A DNA stretch of 28,766 nucleotides from Candidatus Schekmanbacteria bacterium RIFCSPLOWO2_02_FULL_38_14 (GCA_001790855.1 MGDH01000029.1:1-28766), one strand, 5' to 3'. Positions 1 to 7,726 are shown, numbered from the stretch's first letter. Notes: generated by a model not told the origin, from the letters alone. Program-made: numbers and translations.

Positions 1-1628
1 TACTAACCTTTATCCTTCTTGGCAAGATGATGGAGGCAAGGGCAAAGGGGAGGGCAGGGGCAGCCCTTGAAAAACTTCTTGAACTTCAGGCAGACAAGGC
101 ACGTCTTATTGTAGATGGAACAGAAAAAGAGGTGCAGGCATCGCAGGTTAAAATCGAAGATATAGTTCTGGTAAAACCCGGGGAAAAGATACCGGTTGAC
201 GGAGAGGTGATTGAGGGAGAATCAAGCGTTGATGAGTCAATGCTTACAGGAGAATCAATGCCTGTTGAAAAGAAAATCGGAGACAAGGTAACAGGGGCGA
301 CAATCAACAAGTCAGGTTTTTTAAAGATAAAAACTGCAAAAATCGGAAAAGACTCTGTTCTCTCACAAATAATACGGATGGTTCAGGATGCCCAGGCGGA
401 TAAGGCACCAATCCAGAGGTTTGCCGATACAGTTTCCAACTACTTTGTTCCTGCAGTCGTCGGTATAGCGGTTATAAGTTTTCTCGTATGGTATTTTGCA
501 ATCGGCAAAGAGTTCCTTTTCGCCTTTACCACAATGATTTCAGTTCTTGTAATTGCATGTCCCTGCGCCCTTGGCTTGGCAACACCAACTGCAATTATGG
601 TTGGAAGCGGCATAGGGCTTAATAGAGGAATACTTTTCAAGAAAGCATCAGTGCTTGAAAACATATCAAAACTGAAAGTTGTGCTTTTTGACAAAACAGG
701 AACAATAACAAAAGGGATGCCTGATGTGGTAAACATTGTGGTAAATGGAAGCATGACAGATTCAGAGTTTTTAAAGATTGCAGCTTCAGGAGAAAAACAT
801 TCCACTCATCCTCTTGCAGAAGCTGTAGTGAAGAAGGCTAAGGAAAAAAATCTGGAAATACCGGAAGTAAATGAATTTAGCGAAAAAAGCGGACATGGAA
901 TTACCTGTAAACTCAACGGAAGCAGTCTTAAAATTGGAAACGTCAAACTCCTCGTAGAATCAGGCATCGATATTTCTCCTCTCTCAAAAAAGGCTGATGA
1001 GCTTTCATCACAGGGGAAAACACTGATATATGTTGCCGCCAATGGAAAGCTGTTAGGGATTCTTGCCCTGTCTGATACCATTAAGGAAAACTCATTTGAG
1101 GCTATAAAAAAACTCCGCAACATGGGAATTAAAACCTGCATGATATCAGGAGACAACAAGAAAGTTGCCTCATATGTTGCAAAAGAGGTAGGAATTGATG
1201 AATTTGAAGCAGAAGTGCTCCCTGAAGACAAAATCAATGCTGTGAAAAAATATCAAAAGGACGGATTGAAGGTTGGAATGGTTGGAGACGGAATCAATGA
1301 TGCTCCGGCGCTTGCACAGGCTGACATAGGGATTGCCATAGGCTCAGGAACAGATGTTGCAAAGGAGACAGGAGATGTAGTGCTTGTAAAAAATGATCTT
1401 CTTGATGTTGAAAGGGCTATAAGGCTTGGCAAAAAGACTCTTACAAAGATAAAACAGAATTTTTTCTGGGCTTTGTTCTATAATGCAATTGGCATACCTT
1501 TAGCTGCCGGGCTTTTCTATCCCTCATTTACCCTTCCACCACAATGGTGCGGGCTTGCAATGGCTTTCTCATCAGTATCTGTTGTGAGCAATTCCCTGTT
1601 GTTAAAAAGAATTGCCAAGAAGCTTTGA
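1..1628 (+). CDS. copA: Cu+-exporting P1B-type ATPase, 5' end outside window
   Basis: Pumps Cu+ (or Ag+) out of the cytosol at the expense of ATP, in the inner membrane. The reading frame is open to the left edge (codons from base 3 read LTFILLGK before the first Met at 27), so the metal-binding N-terminus and first helices lie outside the window. Counting from the Met at 27: actuator TGES at 74-77, the membrane CPC copper site at 178-180, phosphorylation DKTGT at 222-226, HP of the nucleotide-binding domain at 261-262, hinge GDGIND at 420-425, then YN (485-486) and MAFSSVSVV (512-520) in the last helices. CPC plus YN plus MxxSS is the P1B-1 (copper) signature, which separates it from Zn/Cd pumps. 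The stop lies 15 bp from the convergent gspN-like gene. No copper regulator or chaperone is in view. Confidence 0.95.
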   Translation, partial: LTFILLGKMMEARAKGRAGAALEKLLELQADKARLIVDGTEKEVQASQVKIEDIVLVKPGEKIPVDGEVIEGESSVDESMLTGESMPVEKKIGDKVTGATINKSGFLKIKTAKIGKDSVLSQIIRMVQDAQADKAPIQRFADTVSNYFVPAVVGIAVISFLVWYFAIGKEFLFAFTTMISVLVIACPCALGLATPTAIMVGSGIGLNRGILFKKASVLENISKLKVVLFDKTGTITKGMPDVVNIVVNGSMTDSEFLKIAASGEKHSTHPLAEAVVKKAKEKNLEIPEVNEFSEKSGHGITCKLNGSSLKIGNVKLLVESGIDISPLSKKADELSSQGKTLIYVAANGKLLGILALSDTIKENSFEAIKKLRNMGIKTCMISGDNKKVASYVAKEVGIDEFEAEVLPEDKINAVKKYQKDGLKVGMVGDGINDAPALAQADIGIAIGSGTDVAKETGDVVLVKNDLLDVERAIRLGKKTLTKIKQNFFWALFYNAIGIPLAAGLFYPSFTLPPQWCGLAMAFSSVSVVSNSLLLKRIAKKL

Positions 1629-1643
1629 ATTTCTGACATATTT

Positions 1644-2570
1644 TTAATTCAACATTATCCCTGACACTCTTATAATTGGCTTTGAAAGATTTCCTGTTAC
1701 TGTAACAGGGATAAAACTTCTTCCCCTGCTTCCGCCAATTACAGAAATAAGTTTTCCAAAAGGGCTTTTCCCCATTGTAGTTACCTTTAAGCTTAAATTC
1801 AGCCTGCTTTCATTCAATGTTTTCCCAAAATCAATATTCCCTCTCCCTATAACCTTAACATCGTCCCCTGTTGCCTCTAAAACCTTTACAGACCCCCTCC
1901 CTTTGAGAAACTTTATCTCGCTTTTTAACTCTGTAAGATATATTTTCGGGAGGAGAGGGAAAATATTTTCAATCCTGAAATTTTTTAATTTGATTGAAAC
2001 GCTCCCATTTGAAAACGAAAGTCCTTCTTTTGGAACAAATAAGTCAAAAGCCGGTGCTATCGTTCCAATTACTTTGCTTTCCTTGGTATTCTTTGAAGAA
2101 AATATTTTGCTCAAATCAAGCTCCTTTATTGTCTCTTCAGCAACCTTATATCCATTGTTCTTGATTACAAGACTCCATCCTGTTTCGCCACCATAAGCCT
2201 TGCAGTCAAAATCAAGACTTTTCCTTAAAATTATCAGGGGAATTAAATTTATCCTTACTGCCAATTCATCAATCCTATAAGCAGACTCCTGAGAAAAATT
2301 CTCAGTTTTTCCTACCCTGACATTTCTCCATCTGAACCCAAGAGGAAATTTGAATTTCTTTTCTTCTGCTAACACAGTGTAAGAGTTTTTTTCAGCAAAT
2401 CTTGTCAGCAAAACATCCTGAATCTTCTCATACGGAAAACGTATATAAATAAATAACAATAGGCAGAAAAACCCGTAAGCCAGATACAAAAATACTTCTC
2501 TTGGCAAGTTTTTTATATTTTTCAGAGAGGTTTTAATTGATGGTAATTTCAAAATTCCTGTTTTTTTCAT
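1644..2570 (-). CDS. gspN: GspN-like type II secretion protein (orphan)
   Basis: A 308-residue protein with one N-terminal membrane helix (about residues 28-45), then a soluble, beta-rich domain that would sit in the periplasm. The order (short basic cytoplasmic tail, helix, segment FPLGFRWRNVRVG, C-terminal PVTVTGNLSKPIIRVSG) is what I know from the GspN family of delta-proteobacterial and Leptospira type II secretion systems. There it sits in the inner membrane and is thought to help the secretion machinery. No other gsp gene is present, so function here is inferred from family resemblance only. An AsmA-like or LptC-like beta-taco protein is the main alternative. The ATG at 2568-2570 has no clear ribosome-binding site. 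It converges on the copper ATPase gene with a 15-bp gap. Confidence 0.6.
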   Translation of the reverse strand: MKKTGILKLPSIKTSLKNIKNLPREVFLYLAYGFFCLLLFIYIRFPYEKIQDVLLTRFAEKNSYTVLAEEKKFKFPLGFRWRNVRVGKTENFSQESAYRIDELAVRINLIPLIILRKSLDFDCKAYGGETGWSLVIKNNGYKVAEETIKELDLSKIFSSKNTKESKVIGTIAPAFDLFVPKEGLSFSNGSVSIKLKNFRIENIFPLLPKIYLTELKSEIKFLKGRGSVKVLEATGDDVKVIGRGNIDFGKTLNESRLNLSLKVTTMGKSPFGKLISVIGGSRGRSFIPVTVTGNLSKPIIRVSGIMLN

Positions 2571-2608
2571 CTGTTTTAATATACTTTAATATAATAACTT
2601 TTCAATAT

Positions 2609-2649
2609 AAAAAAATGAAAGCGGTCACCTGTAATAGTGACCGCTTTCA
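2609..2649 (-). terminator. Rho-independent terminator of the 2682-3170 gene
   Basis: A perfect 13-bp stem (arms 2616-2628 and 2637-2649, core GCGGTCAC/GTGACCGC) encloses an 8-nt loop. Read on the minus strand it is followed by a run of seven T (2609-2615), the classic intrinsic terminator layout. It lies 33 bp beyond the stop of the minus-strand gene. The other strand lacks a good T-run, so it probably acts mainly on minus-strand transcripts. Confidence 0.85.
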
Positions 2650-2681
2650 AAAATTTATACTCATCAAATCTGAGGATCTAT

Positions 2682-3170
2682 CTATTTCTTCTCAGGCTCA
2701 GTTTTTGCGGGTTCTGCTTTTGGTGCTTCTTCCTTTGCTGCATCATCCTTTGCCTTGGCTTTTTCTTTACCCTTTTCTGCGGAGACCTTTATTAGCTTGG
2801 CTGTCATTTTCCCTTCAGCCTCTGAATACTCAACCTTAACTTTTTCTCCTGCTTTTATATCCTGCAGGGTTATATCTTTTTTCCCTTTTTTGAATGCAGT
2901 ATCCTTGTTCAATTCAAGCTTTGTTTCTTCGCCTTTTGCGCCTTTTATTACGATACTATTTTCATCTACAGAAACAACTTCTCCTTTTACGGTTGGCACT
3001 TTAGGTTTCTTGGCCTTTTTCTCTACAGCCTTTTCAGCCTTTGGTGCCTCAGCTTTTTCAGAAGTTGCAGCCTTTTCAGCCTCCTTTTTTTCCTCTGCAA
3101 AAGAATAAGAAACTGCAAAAACCAGTGTTAGTGCAATTGCTATTATCATTAACAGTCTTAATGATTTCAT
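2682..3170 (-). CDS. Secreted Ala/Lys/Glu-rich protein with DUF5666-like beta domain
   Basis: A 162-residue protein with a signal peptide (MKSLRLLMIIAIALTLVFAVSYSFA, likely cut after SFA). A low-complexity Lys/Ala/Glu stretch follows (about 26-58), then a small beta domain (about 60-130: VKGEVVSVDENSIVIKG, GEKVKVEYSEAEGKMTAKLI), then a second charged, Pro/Ala/Lys tail. The middle resembles the OB-like DUF5666 domain found in many exported bacterial proteins of unknown role. The flanking charged regions suggest linkers or a polyanion- or envelope-interacting protein; no enzymatic motif is visible. The ATG is well supported by GGGAGGTGA upstream. It is monocistronic: its own terminator lies at 2609-2649 and a candidate promoter at 3273-3300. 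Confidence 0.7.
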   Translation of the reverse strand: MKSLRLLMIIAIALTLVFAVSYSFAEEKKEAEKAATSEKAEAPKAEKAVEKKAKKPKVPTVKGEVVSVDENSIVIKGAKGEETKLELNKDTAFKKGKKDITLQDIKAGEKVKVEYSEAEGKMTAKLIKVSAEKGKEKAKAKDDAAKEEAPKAEPAKTEPEKK

Positions 3171-3272
3171 GATTTTTCACCTCCCTTCATTCTTGTCTTT
3201 AAAAGGCTTTACCCTTTTAAGCGTATTTTCTATGCTAAAAAATCCTAATGTTTCATATCAATCTGCAAGGAA

Positions 3273-3300
3273 ATCTTAAATCTAAAAAGCATAAAGTCAA
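3273..3300 (-). promoter_or_regulatory. Candidate sigma70 promoter for the 2682-3170 gene
   Basis: On the minus strand TTGACT (3295-3300) is followed after 16 bp by TAAGAT (3273-3278). The -35 is good and the -10 mediocre. It lies about 100 bp upstream of the start codon, which would leave a leader containing the 3199-3220 hairpin. Confidence 0.35.
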
Positions 3301-3464
3301 TATCCAAATTTAGGCGAAATTTATAACATCTTAATCTATAAAAAGTAAAGATATTTTTAAAAAAATCTGTTCATTCTGTCTTTTTAAAATTTTCTTTGCT
3401 AATTATATTAAACTTTGCTAAAGATTTTAAACGGTATATTTGCTGTAAAAGGGGTGACTAAAGT

Positions 3465-3493
3465 TGAAAATGCATAGCAGGCAAATCAAAAAA
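3465..3493 (+). repeat. Dispersed 29-bp repeat, copy 1
   Basis: TGAAAATGCATAG, then a variable triplet, GC, one variable base and AATCAAAAAA. It matches the copy at 13999-14027 at 25 of 29 positions, same orientation. Both copies lie in intergenic DNA just upstream of a plus-strand gene, here the usp gene. Confidence 0.5.
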
Positions 3494-3587
3494 AGTTGTT
3501 CCTTGCATTTGGAGATTTTCTGCGGCAAACTGCAGAAAGCTTTAATTGTTTAATAAGTTATGCTGATTAATTTTAAAGGAGACCATT

Positions 3588-4424
3588 ATGTTCAAGAATA
3601 TACTAATTCCTGTTGACAGTTCAGATTACAGTAAAGTTTCAATTGAATATGGGATATGGTTTGCAAAAAAGTTTAATGGTAAATTATATGGCCAACATGT
3701 AATTGATATCATAACCCTTGAGGGACCATTTTTCCACGACCTTTCAGGTTCACTCGGATTTGAACCCTATCTTAATTTTTCAATCAAAATGAAGGAAATT
3801 TTGGAGGAAAAAGGAAGAGAAGTTCTTGATGATTTTACTAAAAGATGTAGCCAGAAAGAAGTTGAATCCTGCACCTTTCTTGATACAGGGATAGTATCAA
3901 ATGAAATCTGTAACAGAACAAAACTTGCAGACCTTGTTATTCTTGGACAAAAAGGATTAAATGCAGGGTTTGACCGAGGGCTTCTTGGCTCAACTGCTGA
4001 AGCTGTAACAAGAAAATGCAGAAAACCATTTCTGATAACACCAAAAAATTTTAAAGAACCATCAAATACAATGCTTTGTTATGATGGAAGCCGGTACGCA
4101 ACCGATGCAATGCAAACAGCTGCTGACTTCGCCTCAGTCCTTAGCCTTCCGTTAACAGTACTGATTGCAACCAGGAATGAAGAAGAAGGAGAAAACATTC
4201 TAAATGATGCAAAAAGATACCTCAGTTCATACAAAATAAAGACTGCCTTTAAGACTGCAAAGGGAAATCCCCATGATGAAATTATTGACTTTTCAAGAAA
4301 GAACTCTATTGATTTTATATTTATGGGAGGTCATGGACACAGCAGAATCATTGAAATGGTTTTAGGGAGCACAACAGAATATGTATTAAGAAACTCCGAT
4401 TGTCCTGTTCTGATGAGGAAGTAA
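3588..4424 (+). CDS. Tandem universal stress protein (two Usp domains)
   Basis: A 278-residue cytosolic protein with two UspA folds: about 1-150 and 158-278. Each begins with a hydrophobic strand and an acidic residue (ILIPVDSSD, then TMLCYDGSR). Domain 2 ends in GGHGHSRIIEMVLGS, which fits the ATP-binding G-2x-G-9x-G-S motif exactly. Domain 1 has GQKGLNAGFDRGLLGST, which has ten residues instead of nine between the glycines, so its nucleotide site may be altered. Tandem Usp proteins buffer stress, energy or redox states; the ligand cannot be read from sequence. Start ATG with a good AAAGGAG site. The leader carries two possible stems. The same frame stays open for about 50 codons after the TAA stop (see 4449-4583). 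Confidence 0.9.
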   Translation: MFKNILIPVDSSDYSKVSIEYGIWFAKKFNGKLYGQHVIDIITLEGPFFHDLSGSLGFEPYLNFSIKMKEILEEKGREVLDDFTKRCSQKEVESCTFLDTGIVSNEICNRTKLADLVILGQKGLNAGFDRGLLGSTAEAVTRKCRKPFLITPKNFKEPSNTMLCYDGSRYATDAMQTAADFASVLSLPLTVLIATRNEEEGENILNDAKRYLSSYKIKTAFKTAKGNPHDEIIDFSRKNSIDFIFMGGHGHSRIIEMVLGSTTEYVLRNSDCPVLMRK

Positions 4425-4448
4425 ATTTATCAACTCCAAAAAAAAGAA

Positions 4449-4583
4449 TTGACAGATGCCGAGGTTGTAAAATCTCTGCTAAACGCAGAACAGGACGAAA
4501 ATGTCCTGCCTATCAGATTCAAACATCAATATAAGAAAGTTTCTGAAGCGTTTTTGATAAAGGAGGAAAAACTTGAGGTTTGA
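4449..4583 (+). pseudogene. Possible short ORF or gene remnant between usp and mini-Clp
   Basis: After the usp stop at 4422-4424 the same frame runs open to TGA at 4581-4583. From a TTG at 4449 it would encode about 44 residues beginning MTDAEVVKSLLNAEQDEN, then VLPIRFKHQYKKVSEAF. The composition looks protein-like, but there is no clear ribosome-binding site, and I do not recognise the peptide. It overlaps the start of the mini-Clp gene by 11 bp and contains that gene's ribosome-binding site, so translation could be coupled. Within it, two adjacent small hairpins (TCTGC/GCAGA and CAGGAC/GTCCTG, 4475-4508) offer an RNA-structure reading instead. It may equally be the 3' remnant of a lost gene. 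Confidence 0.25.
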
Positions 4584-5040
4584 CAAATTTACAATAAAAG
4601 CACAGGAAGCAATACAGCAGTGCCAGAACACAGCTGAAAATTACCAGCACCAGGAAATTGATGCCGAACATCTGCTTGTAGCGTTAATCATCCAAACAGA
4701 CGGGATTGTCATTCCAATCCTTCAGAAGCTTGGTGCAAACCCCAAATCAATACTGGACAGCCTTGAGCAGGAATTAAAGGCGCAGTTCAGACCAGAATTT
4801 CTGAACAGAATTGATGACACAATCATCTTCCACAGTTTAAGCAGGGAGCATATTAAAAAGATAATTGATATACAGATAGAACTTTTGAAGAAAAGACTGT
4901 TTGAAAAAAAGCTGAGTATCGTCCTTGCAGATAAAGCCAAAGAGTTTTTAATCAAAGAAGGTTTTGACCCGGTCTATGGTGCAAGGCCCCTTAAAAAAGC
5001 AATTCAGAAAAAAATCCTTCAAAGGAGAGATTATTTTTAA
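4573..5040 (+). CDS. ClpB/ClpC-like protein with both AAA+ ATPase cores missing
   Basis: 155 residues. Residues 1-68 form a Clp N-domain (MRFDKFTIKAQEAIQQCQNTA, then DAEHLLVALI). Residues 69-155 match the end of the second AAA module and its C-terminal small domain: FRPEFLNRIDD, helices of the D2-small domain, and GFDPVYGARPLKKAI with the sensor-2 arginine. Everything between (Walker A/B of AAA-1, the coiled middle domain, Walker A/B of AAA-2) is absent, and the C-terminus after KKILQRRDYF is shorter than in ClpB. The joint is in frame near KAQFRPEF. It begins at TTG 4573 behind a very strong AAGGAGG (4560-4566), so it looks translated. It cannot hydrolyse ATP. It may be a decayed internal-deletion allele, an assembly chimera, or a functional mini-adaptor that binds Clp hexamers or clients. 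Confidence 0.75.
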   Translation: MRFDKFTIKAQEAIQQCQNTAENYQHQEIDAEHLLVALIIQTDGIVIPILQKLGANPKSILDSLEQELKAQFRPEFLNRIDDTIIFHSLSREHIKKIIDIQIELLKKRLFEKKLSIVLADKAKEFLIKEGFDPVYGARPLKKAIQKKILQRRDYF

Positions 5041-5041
5041 G

Positions 5042-5083
5042 AAAAAATAAAGGCTTCCTGCCAGTATTAAGGCAGGAAGCCTT
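5042..5083 (-). terminator. Bidirectional hairpin terminator between mini-Clp and SWIB genes
   Basis: Perfect 13-bp stem AAGGCTTCCTGCC (5050-5062) with GGCAGGAAGCCTT (5071-5083) and an 8-nt loop. On the minus strand it is followed by TATTTTTTC, a good T-tract, so it terminates the SWIB gene. On the plus strand the tail is only CTTCATTT, so it would work less well for the mini-Clp gene, which ends 10 bp before it. Confidence 0.85.
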
Positions 5084-5089
5084 CTTCAT

Positions 5090-5383
5090 TTAGTCTTTGA
5101 GGTGCCTGCTTACAAGTTTTGTCATTTCAAACATGCTAACCTGTTTTTTGCCTCCGAAGACTGATTTCAGATTGTCATCAGCATTTATCATTGTTCTCTT
5201 TTTGCTATCCTGCAAACCATTCTTCTTAATGTAAGCCCACAGCTTTTTGGTTACTTCTGTTCGGGGAATAGCTTTTGACCCTACAATCGGAGCAAGAAGT
5301 GTGTCAGGCTGCATAGGTTTCATAAATGCAGGATTCGGTTTACGAGCCTTCTTTGCTTTTTTTGCTACCTTTTTTGTAGCCAT
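5090..5383 (-). CDS. Stand-alone SWIB/MDM2-domain protein
   Basis: 97 residues: a very basic N-terminal tail (MATKKVAKKAKKARKPNPAF) followed by one SWIB domain (about 24-97: IPRTEVTKKLWAYIKKNGLQ, INADDNLKSVFGG, VSMFEMTKLVSRHL). SWIB domains in eukaryotes belong to chromatin remodelling complexes. In bacteria they occur as small proteins or fused to topoisomerase I in chlamydiae, and probably bind DNA-associated partners. The Lys/Ala-rich tail looks like a histone-like DNA-binding extension. TAGGAGAAA stands before the ATG. The gene has its own terminator at 5042-5083. A nucleoid-associated role is an inference. Confidence 0.9.
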   Translation of the reverse strand: MATKKVAKKAKKARKPNPAFMKPMQPDTLLAPIVGSKAIPRTEVTKKLWAYIKKNGLQDSKKRTMINADDNLKSVFGGKKQVSMFEMTKLVSRHLKD

Positions 5384-5934
5384 ACGGTTTCTCCTATATT
5401 AGGGGTTAAGATTTGCAAAAAACTTTTGCCTTTTATAATGGAATTTAGATGCCGCAAAAATTTGTTTAAATATAGCAGAACCCAGAAAATATTGCAAGCA
5501 ATTTATTTAGAGAGAGTAAAAAACTATTCTTTTAGTTTCCGGAAATATATGCCATTGCCTCTTTTATTCCAGAACATCTTAACATATGCAACTCTAATAA
5601 TCCTCTTTTCCCAAGGGAACGGATTGCATGAAGTCCCTGGCGGTCATCAGCCCCAACAATCATTACATCCATAATTTGCATCCTGTTCTAAGATGTTTTT
5701 TGATGACTATACTTTAATTTTTCTGCCAAATCAATAAATATTTCTAAAAATAATTGGAATCAGTTACTTGCAGATATTGCCAAAGAGATGTTGCTGTAAA
5801 AACTCTTTTACTGATTTTTACATAAGGATAAAAAGTATTGCAAGATAAATACTATTTGGATTTTCTTAAGACTTCTGATAGATATATAAATTCAAATAAA
5901 CAGATAACCAACATTTGAGTTCTATAAGGAAAGG
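5384..5934. other. 551-bp gene-poor region containing a gene remnant
   Basis: Lies between the divergent SWIB and MBL genes. The only coding signal I can defend is the minus-strand ATP-grasp remnant at 5532-5681. On the plus strand about 5715-5800 a frame without start codon reads NWNQLLADIAKEMLL before a stop; it may be another remnant but is too short to name. The rest is AT-rich without strong hairpins. Together with the truncated Clp gene next door this looks like a zone of gene loss. Confidence 0.45.
5532..5681 (-). pseudogene. Remnant of an ATP-grasp carboxylate-amine ligase-like gene
   Basis: A 49-codon minus-strand frame, with a second ATG at 5670-5672 placed 8-10 nt after AGGA. It reads MDVMIVGADDRQGLHAIRS and continues LGKRG. 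The pattern hydrophobic strand, G-A-D-x-R-Q-G-L-x-A-I-R-S-L-G-R/K-x-G is the N-terminal pre-ATP-grasp motif of carbamoyl-phosphate-synthase-like ATP-grasp proteins, normally about 350-420 residues long. After residue 30 the sequence departs from the family and ends 19 codons later at TAA. No ATP-grasp domain is present, so I read it as a truncated or internally deleted remnant, not a working enzyme. Confidence 0.45.
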
Positions 5935-7340
5935 ATGAAAAATACTATGTCAACACTGACATTTTTAGGGGCTACCGGAACTGTTACAGGTTCACGCTTT
6001 CTTCTTGAAATACACGAAAAAAAAATACTCGTTGACTGCGGTCTGTTTCAGGGATTAAAAAAAAACCGCCTGAAAAATTGGGATCCATTCCCTGTTGAAC
6101 CTTCACAAATCGACCACGTTTTCCTAACCCATGCACATATAGACCACAGTGGCTATCTGCCACGGTTGTGTAAGCAGGGTTTTTCCGGCAAAATTCACTG
6201 TACCCATGCCACCTATGACCTTTGCAACATCATGCTTCGCGACAGCGGCCATCTCCAGGAAGAAGATGCATACTGGGCTAATAAAAGAGAATTTTCCAAA
6301 CATAAACCCGCACTGCCTCTCTATACAGTAGAAGATGCCCAAAAGGCTATGAACTATTTTGAGCCTGTCTATTACGGGAAAGACCTGTTCATTACCAACA
6401 GCCTGAGAGTTAAATTTAAGGATGCAGGGCATATCATAGGGTCATCATTTGTTGACATAAAGAGTACCGCTGACAAGAAGGTTGCAAGAATTGTATTCAG
6501 CGGCGACCTTGGCAGACCATCAAGACCAATATTAAGGGACCCTGTTCAGGTATTCGAAGTAGATTACCTCGTCCTTGAGTCTACCTATGGCAATCACATT
6601 CATGACCAAAATCCTCCTGAAGAAGAACTGGCACGCGTAATTAACGAGAGTATTGACCGCGGTGGTGTGCTGGTAATCCCTTCTTTTGCCGTAGGCAGAA
6701 CACAGGAATTATTATATAGTATTCGAGCATTGGAGGAACAAGATAGAATTCCTTCTCTTCCAGTATATGTTGATTCTCCAATGGCTATTGACGTCACTGA
6801 GGTGTTTGAAAAGAGAAGAGGGGATTACAATCTTGCAGCAAAGGTTTTGGAACTTAACGGGAAACATATCTTACAACCCCACAATTTAAATTTTTGCAGG
6901 GAGAAAAAACAATCAAAACAATTGAATAAAAAAACGGGAGCAGGGATTATCATATCTGCAAGCGGGATGGCTGAAGGTGGACGTATCTTGCATCACATGG
7001 TCCACCGACTTCCTCAACCTGGCAATACATTCCTTTTTATTGGTTATCAGGCTCAAGGAACACGCGGTAGAGCCATTTTAGAAGGAAACCCTGCTGTTAA
7101 GATTCATGGACAGCAAGTCCCCATACGAGCAAAAATTGAAAACATCTCAGGATTTTCAGCACATGCAGATTATAATGAAACCCTGGCGTGGCTAATGGGG
7201 TTTAACCGTCCGCCTTTAAAAACATTTATTGTTCACGGGGAACCTGATTCATCATTGGCTTTGGCGGAAAAAATCAGGAGTACCTTTGGATGGGAAGTGA
7301 TAATACCAGAAGACCATGAAAGTTTTACAATAGACCTTTA

Positions 7341-7341
<1 letters not shown>
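5935..7341 (+). CDS. MBL-fold beta-CASP RNA-processing hydrolase (CPSF73/YSH1-like)
   Basis: 468 residues, the usual length of bacterial 'RNA specificity factor' MBL proteins. Zinc motifs in order: THAHIDHSGYLP (HxHxDH at 66-71), DAGHIIGS (163-170), SGDLG (189-193). The beta-CASP part follows with PSFAVGRTQELLY (249-261) and ISASGMAEGG (340-349), then the C-terminal RMMBL segment ISGFSAHADYNETLAWL and FIVHGEP. These enzymes cleave RNA endonucleolytically and/or 5'-3' in the cytosol; the physiological substrate is unknown for this subfamily. Start: ATG at 5935 has AAGGA only 4 nt away, and ATG at 5947 (MSTLTFLGATGTVTGSRF) fits a second AAGGA better, so translation may begin at the latter. Base use looks somewhat richer in G+C than its neighbours. 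Its stop overlaps the 3' end of the tRNA by one base. Confidence 0.93.
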
Positions 7342-7412
<71 letters not shown>

Positions 7413-7505
7413 AAAAGTTGTGGTCATCTTACCTGAATTCAAAACCTTTTGAACATTTGGATTTTTGTCATTGTTTAGAATTTTGAATTTAGGATTTAAT
7501 ATTCC

Positions 7506-7658
7506 TTATGTAGCCTTTTTCTCAGAAGGCTGGGATTGGCTTGGAGCCTCTTTCTGAGCCTTCTTCTGCTGTTTTAAAAGTTTTCCCTCCTTCTTTTTTC
7601 TCTTAATCTTTCTTTTCCTTCTTGCTCTTTTTTCCATTGAATTATATTGGTTACCCAT
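7506..7658 (-). CDS. Very basic 50-residue protein (MGNQYN type)
   Basis: Starts MGNQYNSMEKRARRKRKIKR, continues with KKKEGKLLKQQKKAQKEA and ends in a Ser/Gln/Pro tail. About two fifths of residues are Lys or Arg, and none is Cys or Trp. An excellent ribosome-binding site (AAAGGAGTGAC) stands 5-10 nt before the ATG, strong support that this is a real gene in spite of its size. Small proteins beginning MGNQ(Y/H)N with a KRxRR block are, as far as I know, recurrent in several Gram-negative phyla without assigned function. The charge suggests RNA or ribosome binding. It lies 93 bp upstream of the tRNA-Thr on the same strand and is divergent from the peptide-transporter operon. Confidence 0.75.
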   Translation of the reverse strand: MGNQYNSMEKRARRKRKIKRKKKEGKLLKQQKKAQKEAPSQSQPSEKKAT

Positions 7659-7726
7659 ACGATAGTCACTCCTTTCAAAATATTTAGTTTTATTATTTTA
7701 ACCACTTTTAGAAGTTAACAAGAACT

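Larger units (their letters stand above)
3171..3587. other. 417-bp divergent intergenic region with hairpins and one repeat copy
   Basis: Separates the minus-strand 2682-3170 gene from the plus-strand usp gene; I see no coding sequence in it. It contains a hairpin close to the minus-strand start (TTAAAAGG at 3199-3206 with CCTTTTAA at 3213-3220), a candidate minus-strand promoter (3273-3300) and one copy of a 29-bp repeat (3465-3493). Two further stems lie in the usp leader: AAATGCA (3468-3474) with TGCATTT (3504-3510), and TTTCTGC (3517-3523) with GCAGAAA (3532-3538). The usp ribosome-binding site AAAGGAG is at 3575-3581. The two leader stems could form a folded 5' UTR, but they match no riboswitch I know. 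Confidence 0.5.

Noticed and set aside
440-1237. Long minus-strand frames inside the copper ATPase gene
   Set aside because: Ser/Phe/Pro-rich shadows of a gene with all family motifs on the plus strand; no ribosome-binding sites.
3465-3540. c-di-GMP or other known riboswitch before usp
   Set aside because: The stems are there, but none of the conserved loop sequences of the riboswitch classes I know is present.
5426-5674. 82-codon plus-strand frame in the region before the MBL gene
   Set aside because: No ribosome-binding site, no recognisable motif, and the minus strand of its 3' part carries the ATP-grasp motif instead.
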